Assembly (NCBI RefSeq): GCF_036227225.1
Contig: NZ_CP109444.1
Location: 496,001 to 560,000, forward strand
Length of the DNA: 64,000 nucleotides
Direction of reading: 5' to 3'
Source: Streptomyces sp. NBC_01478
Lineage (GTDB): Bacteria > Actinomycetota > Actinomycetes > Streptomycetales > Streptomycetaceae
This document shows, piece after piece, positions 16,721 through 23,314 of the stretch. The position numbers and the translations under genes are program-made. Under the pieces are notes generated by a model that did not search any database, had not been told where the DNA came from, and worked only from the letters and a program-made list of their open reading frames with translations. How positions within the stretch are numbered: position 1 is the first letter of the stretch; each line of letters begins with the position of its first letter.

Positions 16721-17377
16721 ATGCATGGATCACCGCACATCGTGCGCGACGTGATGACCCGTACCGTCGCCACTGTCGGCCGAGGGGCCGCTTTCAAGGA
16801 CATCGTCCGCACGATGCAGGAGCGGAAGGTCAGTGCCCTGCCGGTACTCGACGCGGCGGAGCGGGTGATCGGGATCGTCTCGGAGGCCGATCTGCTGCCC
16901 AAGGAGGAGTTCCGCGACACCGACCCCGACCGGTACACGCAGTTGCGCCGGCTGCCCGACCTCGCGAAGGCCGGTTCGGTGACCGCGGGCGAGCTGATGA
17001 CCGCGCCCGCCCTGACCGTGGGCCCGGGCGCGACGCTCGCGCAGGCCGCGCGGACCATGGCACGCGCCAAGGTCAAGCGGCTGCCCGTCGTCGACCACGC
17101 GGGTCGGCTGGAGGGCGTCGTCAGCCGTGCCGACCTGCTGAAGGTGTTCCTCCGGGACGACGAGGAGATCGCGGAGGAGGTACGCCGCGAGGTGGTGGCG
17201 TACCTGTTCCCCGGTCCGGCGTCGGCGGTGCGGGTCGAGGTACAGGACGGAGTCGTGCGGCTCGGCGGCCGGGTCCGGGACACGTCCCTGGTTCCCGTGG
17301 CCGCGCGGTTGGTGCGAGCCGTCGAAGGGGTCGTGGACGTGCAGTTCGGGCTCGACGAGCCCGACCGTCCCGCGTAG
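16721..17377 (+). CDS. CBS-CBS-BON protein, copy 2
   Basis: 218 residues. Two CBS motifs (about 8-60, IVRDVMTRTVATVGRGAAF; about 90-150, ELMTAPALTVGPGATLA) and a BON domain (about 155-215, VEVQDGVVRLGGRVRD). Closest relative in the window is the copy at 31626, with the same SEADLLPKE and RADLLKVFLRDDEEIA segments. ATG 16721 is chosen because AGGAG lies five bases upstream. Follows the cNMP-domain gene on the same strand, so it is probably under the box at 16139. A strong hairpin follows the stop. Confidence 0.92.
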   Translation: MHGSPHIVRDVMTRTVATVGRGAAFKDIVRTMQERKVSALPVLDAAERVIGIVSEADLLPKEEFRDTDPDRYTQLRRLPDLAKAGSVTAGELMTAPALTVGPGATLAQAARTMARAKVKRLPVVDHAGRLEGVVSRADLLKVFLRDDEEIAEEVRREVVAYLFPGPASAVRVEVQDGVVRLGGRVRDTSLVPVAARLVRAVEGVVDVQFGLDEPDRPA

Positions 17378-17396
17378 CGGGAGGTGCGCTCAGCCC

Positions 17397-17446
17397 ATAC
17401 GACGTTGCCCCGCCCGCCGACCGCGCTTGGCGGGGCAACGTCGTAT
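17397..17446. terminator. 18-bp perfect inverted repeat between convergent genes
   Basis: Arms 17397-17414 and 17429-17446 (ATACGACGTTGCCCCGCC and its complement) with a 14-base loop. It lies between the stop of the CBS-BON gene and the stop of the minus-strand Rv1733c-like gene, touching the latter by one base. Confidence 0.85.
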
Positions 17447-18024
17447 CAGCCGGTCCTGCGCCCCCAGCGCGCCCCGGTCCGCTCCCACTCCTCACCCCAC
17501 CGATCAGTGGCCTGCCGCTCCACTCGCAGCCGGATCAGCCGTCCGCCCGCGAGCACGAAAAGTCCGCCGGCCAGTCCGGCCCCCGTTCCGGCCAGCACCA
17601 CGCGTGCCGTCGCCACGGCCGGGCTCGCGGGCTCGTCCACCAGGTGGCCGTGCCCGTCCGTCCACACCGGCACCGTGCCGCCGGCGGCGGTTCCGGCCTT
17701 CACGTCCGCCGTGGCGGTACGGACGGTGCCCTGCGCGTCGGTCCAGCGCACCTCCGCCCGCACGCGGTTGTAGTCGGCCGCGGCGCGCGCACCGCGTGGC
17801 ACGGTGCGGAGCAGCACGGCGGCGGCCGGCCGGCGCTCCGCTCCGTCCTTCGCCTGGGCGTTCGCGACGGCCTGAGCGCCCGCCACTCCGGCGACGGCCC
17901 CTCCGGCCGTCGCGAACGCCCAGGCGGCAAGGACGATCCATGCCTCGACCACGTCGCTGTGCCGGCGCAGTTCGTTGCGCCGCCAGCGCCACCCCAGGAC
18001 CTTCACGCGCTTGGTCTTCCGCAT
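17446..18024 (-). CDS. Rv1733c-family membrane protein, copy 2
   Basis: 192 residues with the same plan as copies 1 and 3: basic N-terminus (RWRRNELRRHSDVVEAW), membrane helix (about 29-52), an extracytoplasmic domain with the VRAEVRWTDAQGTVRTA core, second helix (about 140-163), then VERQATDRWGEEWERTGARW at the C-terminus. Function unknown. Divergent from the response-regulator gene at 18250 across a 225-bp region that carries one perfect and one near-perfect DevR-like box. Confidence 0.85.
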   Translation of the reverse strand: MRKTKRVKVLGWRWRRNELRRHSDVVEAWIVLAAWAFATAGGAVAGVAGAQAVANAQAKDGAERRPAAAVLLRTVPRGARAAADYNRVRAEVRWTDAQGTVRTATADVKAGTAAGGTVPVWTDGHGHLVDEPASPAVATARVVLAGTGAGLAGGLFVLAGGRLIRLRVERQATDRWGEEWERTGARWGRRTG

Positions 18025-18098
18025 CGGTCACACCCCCTCACGGGCATCATGAAGACGAGAACAACAGGAAGGTCCCATCGGGTGGTCGCCGCCGGGAG

Positions 18099-18112
18099 GG
18101 GCCACCGGGCCG
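18099..18112. promoter_or_regulatory. Near-perfect DevR-like box facing Rv1733c-like copy 2
   Basis: GGGCCACCGGGCCG, one mismatch at the last position, 75-88 bp upstream of the Rv1733c-like start at 18024. Confidence 0.4.
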
Positions 18113-18152
18113 TCGCACGGGGGCCGGTCGGGACACGGCGCGAGGACCGGTT

Positions 18153-18166
18153 GGGCCGCTCGGCCC
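18153..18166. promoter_or_regulatory. DevR-like box upstream of the response-regulator gene
   Basis: GGGCCGCTCGGCCC, a perfect match, 84-97 bp upstream of the regulator's ATG at 18250 and inside the divergent region shared with the Rv1733c-like gene. Suggests autoregulation. Confidence 0.6.
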
Positions 18167-18249
18167 TAGAACTTCCGGGCCGGGCAGGTGATGATCGTGC
18201 TCACGGACGGCCCGCAGTCCGTTCACATTCCGGGGAACAAGGGGTCGAG

Positions 18250-18951
18250 ATGGCCGAGGCACGCACCTTCACCGCGCAGGACCCGATCCGCGTCTTCCTG
18301 TTGGACGACCACGAGGTTGTGCGACGCGGCCTGTCCGACCTCCTGGACGCCGAGGAGGACATCTCGGTGGTCGGCGACGCCGAGAACGTCGAGCACGCCC
18401 TGGTACGAGCCCCGGCGGTCCGCCCGCACGTCGCCGTCCTGGACGTCCGCCTCCCCGACGGCGACGGCATCACCGTCTGCCGCGAACTCCGCGACCAGAT
18501 GCCGGAGTTGGCCGTCCTCATGCTCACCTCGTTCGACGACGAGGACGCCCTGCTCGACGCCATCATGGCCGGCGCGTCCGGCTATGTCCTCAAGCAGATC
18601 AAGGGCTCCGACCTGGTGTCGGCGGTACGCACCGTCGCCTCCGGGCAGTCGATGCTCGACCCCGCGACGACGGCCCGCCTGATGCGCTCGCTGCGGGCCG
18701 AACCCACTCAAGCCCCGGAGCTCGCGCCGGAGTTGGCGAGCCTGTCCCCGCGCGAGCGGGAGATCCTCGCGCTGATCGGGGACGGGCTGACCAACCGCGA
18801 GATCGGCAAGAAGCTGTATCTGTCGGAGAAGACCGTCAAGAACCACATTTCCCGACTGCTCGCCAAACTGGGCGTCCAGCGCCGGGTGCAGGCCGCCGTA
18901 CTCGCCTCGCATCTGGAGCAGCCCGAGTCCGGCGACCGTTCCGGCGCCTGA
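18250..18951 (+). CDS. DevR/OsdR-like NarL-family response regulator
   Basis: 233 residues. Receiver domain (about 12-130) with acidic pocket LLDDH, phospho-acceptor Asp65 in VLDVRLPDGDG, Thr93 (MLTS) and Lys115 (YVLKQIKG); LuxR-type helix-turn-helix (about 168-225, LSPREREILALIGDGLTNRE, YLSEKTVKNHISRLL). Architecture matches DevR of mycobacteria and OsdR of S. coelicolor, which respond to hypoxia and redox stress. AAGGGG precedes ATG 18250. Its kinase is not adjacent; the DevS-like kinase at 45507 is the obvious candidate partner. It is the likely reader of the recurring palindrome. Confidence 0.88.
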   Translation: MAEARTFTAQDPIRVFLLDDHEVVRRGLSDLLDAEEDISVVGDAENVEHALVRAPAVRPHVAVLDVRLPDGDGITVCRELRDQMPELAVLMLTSFDDEDALLDAIMAGASGYVLKQIKGSDLVSAVRTVASGQSMLDPATTARLMRSLRAEPTQAPELAPELASLSPREREILALIGDGLTNREIGKKLYLSEKTVKNHISRLLAKLGVQRRVQAAVLASHLEQPESGDRSGA

Positions 18952-18961
18952 GCCGCGCGTC

Positions 18962-18995
18962 GGGACGTCCGGCGCGACCAGAGGCCGTACGGCCC
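18962..18995. promoter_or_regulatory. Pair of near-perfect DevR-like boxes upstream of Acg copy 2
   Basis: GGGACGTCCGGCGC (18962-18975) and AGGCCGTACGGCCC (18982-18995), one mismatch each, centres 20 bp apart, 90-123 bp upstream of the ATG at 19085. Confidence 0.5.
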
Positions 18996-19084
18996 CTCCC
19001 TCCGGCCCTCCCGGCGGCACCACGCTGGGCAGGAACAGCCAACAGCCCGGCCGCCTTTCGGGCGCGGGGCGGGGAGGAGACCCC

Positions 19085-20074
19085 ATGTCCAGCACGGTTC
19101 TCGACGTCCCGACCCTGGAGACGCTGATCGCGGCGTCCGTCGCCGCGCCCTCGATCCACAACACCCAGCCCTGGCGCTTCCGGCTCGACCCGGACACGGT
19201 CACGCTGGAGATCAGGGCCGTCGCGGAACGCGGCCTGCGCCACACCGATCCGTCGGGACGCGCCCTGCACATCTCGGTCGGCTGCGCGCTGTTCAACCTG
19301 CGCGTCGCGGTCGCCCACTACGGCTGGGAGCCGGTGACCCGGCGGCTCCCCCGGCCCGACGAACCGGATCTGCTGGCCACCGTACGACTCGCCGGAACCA
19401 CCCGGTTCTCGCCGGCACCGGAGTTGTACGACGCCTTGTGGCGCCGGCACAGCAGCCGCTTCCCGTTCTCCGACCGGCCGGTGCCCTCCGCCGTACTGAC
19501 CGAACTCGCCGAAGCCGCCCACGCGGAAGGCGCCGTGCTGGACCTCCCCGATCCCTCGGAGACCGACCGGGTGCTGCGGCTGACCCGGGAGGCGGAACAG
19601 CGCAACACCACCGACTCGGACCGGGCCACGGAGAGCCGCCGCTGGGTCCACCCGCCCACCGCCGAATCCCTCGGCATGCCGCCGGAGGCGATCGGACCGC
19701 AGGACTTCCGGGAACAGATCCCGATGCGGGACTTCAGCTCCCGCCGACACCCCATGACACTCGTCGCCCGCCCCTTCGAGAAACGGCCCTCCATCGCCGT
19801 CCTGTCCACCCTCCACGACCGCCGGACGGACTGGCTGCGCGCCGGCGAGGCACTCGAACGCGCCCTGCTGGTGGCCACCGCACACGGCGTACGGGCTTCC
19901 CTGCTCCACCAGGCGCTGGAGTGGCCCGACCTGCGCGAGCAACTCGCGGACAGCCGGCGTGCGCACGCCCAGATGGTGCTCCGACTCGGCTACGGCCCAC
20001 AGGGGCCCACCACACCGCGCCGTACGGCGCGTCAGGTCCTGAGGGAAGACGCGCGGCTCGCCCGGCACGCCTGA
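19085..20074 (+). CDS. Acg-family FMN-binding nitroreductase, copy 2
   Basis: 329 residues. Same family as the gene at 2481: SVAAPSIHNTQPWRF at the N-terminus, RRHSSRFPFSDRPV in the centre, RALLVATAHGVRASLLHQAL and MVLRLGYGPQGP near the end. Start ATG 19085 has GGGGAGGAGA nearby. Lies directly after the response-regulator gene on the same strand but with its own box pair, so it can be transcribed separately. In mycobacteria Acg proteins are DevR-controlled; enzymatic activity is uncertain. Confidence 0.88.
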   Translation: MSSTVLDVPTLETLIAASVAAPSIHNTQPWRFRLDPDTVTLEIRAVAERGLRHTDPSGRALHISVGCALFNLRVAVAHYGWEPVTRRLPRPDEPDLLATVRLAGTTRFSPAPELYDALWRRHSSRFPFSDRPVPSAVLTELAEAAHAEGAVLDLPDPSETDRVLRLTREAEQRNTTDSDRATESRRWVHPPTAESLGMPPEAIGPQDFREQIPMRDFSSRRHPMTLVARPFEKRPSIAVLSTLHDRRTDWLRAGEALERALLVATAHGVRASLLHQALEWPDLREQLADSRRAHAQMVLRLGYGPQGPTTPRRTARQVLREDARLARHA

Positions 20075-20082
20075 CGCCACGG

Positions 20083-20736
20083 CTACCCGGCCGGGTCCGG
20101 GGCCCGCACAACGCTGGTCAGCGGGGCCAGCACGCGCCATCCGACTCGCTCGTACAGGGCCCGGCCCTCCAGCGTCGAGCCCAGCACGCCGTCTACGGCC
20201 CCCTGTCCGGCAGCGGCACCGGCGAGCGCAGCCATCACCAGGCGCCCCAGACCGCGGCGCCGGTGGGCCGGGTCGGTCTCCACCTGGTCGACGACGGCGG
20301 TAGAACCGGTGACAGCGATCTGACCGCGCGCGGCGAAGGCGCCGTCCGCGGTGCGCACCAGGGCGCGGGTCACACCGGCCCGGCTCCAGGTGCGCAGCCG
20401 GTAGCCGTCCGGGACCTCGGCGTGGGAGGCGCCCAGCGGGGCGGACATCAGGAAGCTGGGACCACCCGACACGGACCAGCCGGAGGCCAGCCAAGGGGTG
20501 AGCGTCTCCGGTGGTACGAACGCCTTCAGCCAGACGCCCGGGGCGGTGGCGTCCTCGGTGATCTTGCGGACGGTCGCCTCGTCGACGGTGGTCAGGACGT
20601 GGCGCATGACGTGCCGGGGCAGGCCGACATCGATGGTGAACCCCCAGGCGCAGGGCGCCGGTTCGGCCGCGCCACGCGAAACGGCCCAACCTTCGACCCA
20701 CGCTCCTACGGCTTCGGCCGTGTTCCTGAAAGACAA
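20083..20736 (-). CDS. GNAT-family N-acetyltransferase
   Basis: 217 residues. The acetyl-CoA loop is visible as VETDPAHRRRGLGRLVMAAL (about 150-170), preceded by AARGQIAVTGSTAVVDQ, with YERVGWRVLAPLTSVVR as the closing strand. The N-terminal 90 residues look like a degenerate second GNAT half. Substrate unknown. The start at 20736 has a GGAGGGG Shine-Dalgarno. The upstream 50 bp are unusually A/T-rich for this window and probably contain its promoter. Convergent with the Acg gene. Confidence 0.85.
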   Translation of the reverse strand: MSFRNTAEAVGAWVEGWAVSRGAAEPAPCAWGFTIDVGLPRHVMRHVLTTVDEATVRKITEDATAPGVWLKAFVPPETLTPWLASGWSVSGGPSFLMSAPLGASHAEVPDGYRLRTWSRAGVTRALVRTADGAFAARGQIAVTGSTAVVDQVETDPAHRRRGLGRLVMAALAGAAAGQGAVDGVLGSTLEGRALYERVGWRVLAPLTSVVRAPDPAG

Positions 20737-20857
20737 AACCCCTCCATACGTAAGCGATGAATCAGTACTACACCTATTACATCAGGAGTGGAGGGCGACC
20801 TGCGAGAGCTTGTTGGCGACAAAGTGGGTGACAAGGTGGGTGACTCCCAAAAACGAG

Positions 20858-20897
20858 AGTGACCGGTGGAACGCCACGTGGCGTTCCACCGGTCACT
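20858..20897 (-). terminator. 40-bp perfect palindrome followed by a T-run
   Basis: AGTGACCGGTGGAACGCCAC followed immediately by its exact reverse complement. Read on the minus strand it is followed by CTCGTTTTT, so it is a rho-independent terminator for the USP gene ending at 20922. Confidence 0.85.
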
Positions 20898-20921
20898 GGT
20901 ACCCGTGACCGTTCGCAAGGG

Positions 20922-21767
20922 TCAGCAGCGGACGAGGGCGACGGGGCAGTCCGCCTCGTGCAGCGCCACCTGGCAGACCGGGTCCAGCGGCAGGCGCGCG
21001 AACCGGAACCGGTCGCGTACCCCGACCACCAGGAGCCGGCTGTCCTCGCTGGCCTCGATGAGGCCCCGGCGGGACCGGCCGCGAAGCCTGCGGCAGCGCA
21101 CGGCGACGTCCGGGTACTGCTCGCTCAGCGCGGACAGGGCGCCGGCCGGCGCGACGTCCTCGCCGTCCGCCGTCGCGGCATGGGCGGACCCACCGTTGGG
21201 ACGCGCGGCGGAGATGTTCCGCATCTGCACGGCCACCAGGTCCACGCCGCGTGCGGAAGCCTCGGCGAAGGCGAATTCTGCGGCTGCCCGCAGCGTCGCC
21301 GTGCCGTGGGCCACGAGCAGCACCGGGCCGACCGGGTTCGGCCTGCCGCGCACCACCAGCAGGGGACCGGACACGCGCGCGGACAGGTGTCCGGCGAGCG
21401 AGCCGTTGCGCAGGGTGCCGTACCGCCGTGTGCCATTGATTCCGACGACGGTCAGTGACGCGGTGCGCGACTCGCCCTCCAGCACGGTCCCGGGTTCGCC
21501 GACGAGGACTTCGCGCGCGATCCGCACGCCCGGTGCGGCGCTGCGGGCGCACCGCTCGGCCTCGGCCATCGCGTCCTTCGACGCGTGCCCGGCGGTCCGG
21601 CCCATCTCCCACGAAGGAATGCCGGACCACCCGTCTCCGGCCGGCCAGCCGACGGCCTGTGTCAGCTCCAGGCCGACTCCGAGCCGCTCGGCCTCACGCG
21701 CGGCGGCTTCCACCACCGCCAGATTCGACCGCGAACCGTCCACTCCCACGACCACCGGGCCACTCAT
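20922..21767 (-). CDS. Two-domain universal stress protein, USP-3
   Basis: 281 residues. Two UspA domains; the first is clear (VVVGVDGSRSNLAVVEAAAR, VVGINGTRRYGTLRNGSLA), the second keeps VVGVRDRFRFARLPLDPVC at the place of the ATP loop, with the glycines largely lost, so nucleotide binding by domain 2 is doubtful. Divergent from the others by its mid-domain PSWEMGRTAGHASKDAMAE. ATG 21767. A near-perfect box lies 90-103 bp upstream. Confidence 0.9.
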   Translation of the reverse strand: MSGPVVVGVDGSRSNLAVVEAAAREAERLGVGLELTQAVGWPAGDGWSGIPSWEMGRTAGHASKDAMAEAERCARSAAPGVRIAREVLVGEPGTVLEGESRTASLTVVGINGTRRYGTLRNGSLAGHLSARVSGPLLVVRGRPNPVGPVLLVAHGTATLRAAAEFAFAEASARGVDLVAVQMRNISAARPNGGSAHAATADGEDVAPAGALSALSEQYPDVAVRCRRLRGRSRRGLIEASEDSRLLVVGVRDRFRFARLPLDPVCQVALHEADCPVALVRC

Positions 21768-21856
21768 CACAGTCCACCCTTCTCCAGGCACCCTCCCTGG
21801 ATGGAGGAAGCGCTCCGCTGGACTCCAGACTCGTGCGGCCGACCGCACACCCACAG

Positions 21857-21870
21857 GGGCCGGACGGACC
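21857..21870. promoter_or_regulatory. Near-perfect DevR-like box upstream of USP-3
   Basis: GGGCCGGACGGACC, one mismatch, 90-103 bp upstream of the start at 21767. Confidence 0.4.
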
Positions 21871-22003
21871 CCGTCGCCCCACCGACCGGCCCCCGTGTCC
21901 GTCGGACCCGCCGGTTCTTCGGACGGCACGGCGACCAGTCCACAACGCCGAAGGGCGGGGCGACGGACGGCCTGTGCCGTCGATCGTCGTCCCGCCCTCG
22001 GCC

Positions 22004-22273
22004 TCAGTGTTCGGTGAGCCTGGAACCGTCCGTGCGCAGGACGGCCAGTCGGTTGCGGTACTCCTCCTCGTCGATCTCCCCGTGGGCGAACCGGTCGGCG
22101 AGCACCTGCTCGGGCGGAGGCGACCCGAGGGGTTGCGGACGCTGAGAGGTATGGCTCAGGTTGCGGATGAGCAGGACGGCGACGGTCACGAGCAGGGCCC
22201 ACAGCAGGACCGAGCCGATCGACATCGCGAACCAGTCCCAGCCGCTCATGTCGTGGTGGTTCCAGTACGTCAT
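22004..22273 (-). CDS. Small SHOCT-domain membrane protein
   Basis: 89 residues from ATG 22273 (GTG 22276 or 22285 also possible). One membrane helix (about 14-36, SIGSVLLWALLVTVAVLLI) and a C-terminal SHOCT motif (PEQVLADRFAHGEIDEEEYR). The N-terminal YWNHHDMSGWDW is rich in aromatic and histidine residues, a pattern common in such proteins. Starts directly at the stop of the USP gene at 22290, so co-transcribed. Role unknown. Confidence 0.85.
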   Translation of the reverse strand: MTYWNHHDMSGWDWFAMSIGSVLLWALLVTVAVLLIRNLSHTSQRPQPLGSPPPEQVLADRFAHGEIDEEEYRNRLAVLRTDGSRLTEH

Positions 22274-22289
22274 CACGGTGATCACATCC

Positions 22290-23189
22290 TCAGTCGTGCG
22301 GGACCACGGCGACCGGGCAGTCGACGTGATGGATGGCGGCGTGGGTCACGGGGCCGGTGCGGCGGCCGACCGGTCGCTGGGCGACGCGATGGCCGACGAC
22401 GAGCAGACCCGCTCCGGAGGCGGCCCGGATCAGCGCGGTCTGGGGCCGGTCCTTCGTCACCGTGGCGACGACCTCGACGTCGGGATGCTTGTCGCGCCAC
22501 AGTCGCAGCGCGCCGGTCAGGAGGTGCCGCCGCTCCTCGGCCCGACGCGGGTCGTCGAGCAGGTCGATCTCGCCGGGGCCGAGCCCGAGCACGGGTGTCT
22601 GCCAGGCGTGGACGACACGGAGCCGCGCGCCGCGCAGCCGGGCCGCCTCGAAGGCGAACTCGATCTCGGCGTCGCCCGGTACGTCCAGGCCGACGGCCAA
22701 CACGACGTCCCGGTACCCGGTCCGCGGGCCGGCGCTGTTGTACTCGGTCGGCAGGAGCTCGTCGGCTGCCGTCTCGCCTGCCCGGACGAGAACCACGGGG
22801 CGGGTGGCACGGGCCACCACGCCTTGCGCGACCGAGCCCACCAGGAACCCGGTGAACCCGCTCAGGCCGCGCGAGCCCAGCACCAGCAGTTCGGCATCCT
22901 CGGCCGCCTTCAGCAGCTCCGCGATCGCGGGACCCTCCACCAGCTCGTTGACCAGGCGCACGTCCGGACACACCGCCCGGACCCGATCCTGTGCCTGCCG
23001 CAGGGCGCTCCGCGCCACATGCCGCTGGACCGCGCTCTCGGACTCTTCCTCCGCCGGACGCGGATGCCGGTCCCACACGTGCACGAGCCGCAACGGCAGG
23101 CCGCGGCGCAGCGCTTCGCGCGCCGCCCATTCGGCTGCGGTCAGGCTCTCCACGGATCCGTCCACTCCGGCCATGACGGACGCAAGCAT
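22290..23189 (-). CDS. Two-domain universal stress protein, USP-4
   Basis: 299 residues; ATG 23189 is chosen over GTG 23198 because GGGGAGG lies nine bases upstream. ATP loops GSRGLSGFTGFLVGSVA and GHRVAQRPVGRRTGPVT. Subfamily with USP-2 and USP-6 (GVDGSVESLTAAEWAAREAL, LLVLGSRGLSGF). First gene of an operon with the SHOCT protein. Two boxes lie 71-105 bp upstream, one of them perfect. Confidence 0.93.
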   Translation of the reverse strand: MLASVMAGVDGSVESLTAAEWAAREALRRGLPLRLVHVWDRHPRPAEEESESAVQRHVARSALRQAQDRVRAVCPDVRLVNELVEGPAIAELLKAAEDAELLVLGSRGLSGFTGFLVGSVAQGVVARATRPVVLVRAGETAADELLPTEYNSAGPRTGYRDVVLAVGLDVPGDAEIEFAFEAARLRGARLRVVHAWQTPVLGLGPGEIDLLDDPRRAEERRHLLTGALRLWRDKHPDVEVVATVTKDRPQTALIRAASGAGLLVVGHRVAQRPVGRRTGPVTHAAIHHVDCPVAVVPHD

Positions 23190-23259
23190 GATCCGCACCT
23201 CCCCTTACTCGGTGTGTTCCTCGATGCCAGCGTCGTTCCTGGCCTGCCCCGTGCGGGAG

Positions 23260-23294
23260 GGGCCTCCGGGGCCTCGTACGGGGCCATCCGGCCC
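23260..23294. promoter_or_regulatory. Pair of DevR-like boxes upstream of USP-4
   Basis: GGGCCTCCGGGGCC (23260-23273, one mismatch) and GGGCCATCCGGCCC (23281-23294, perfect). Centres 21 bp apart; 71-105 bp upstream of the start at 23189. Confidence 0.6.
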
Positions 23295-23314
23295 CATGTC
23301 GCCGTCGTCGGGGG

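Noticed and set aside
18836..20701. A 621-codon minus-strand frame opposite Acg copy 2 and part of the GNAT gene
   Set aside because: Its content is only the mirror of well-supported genes on the other strand or frame.
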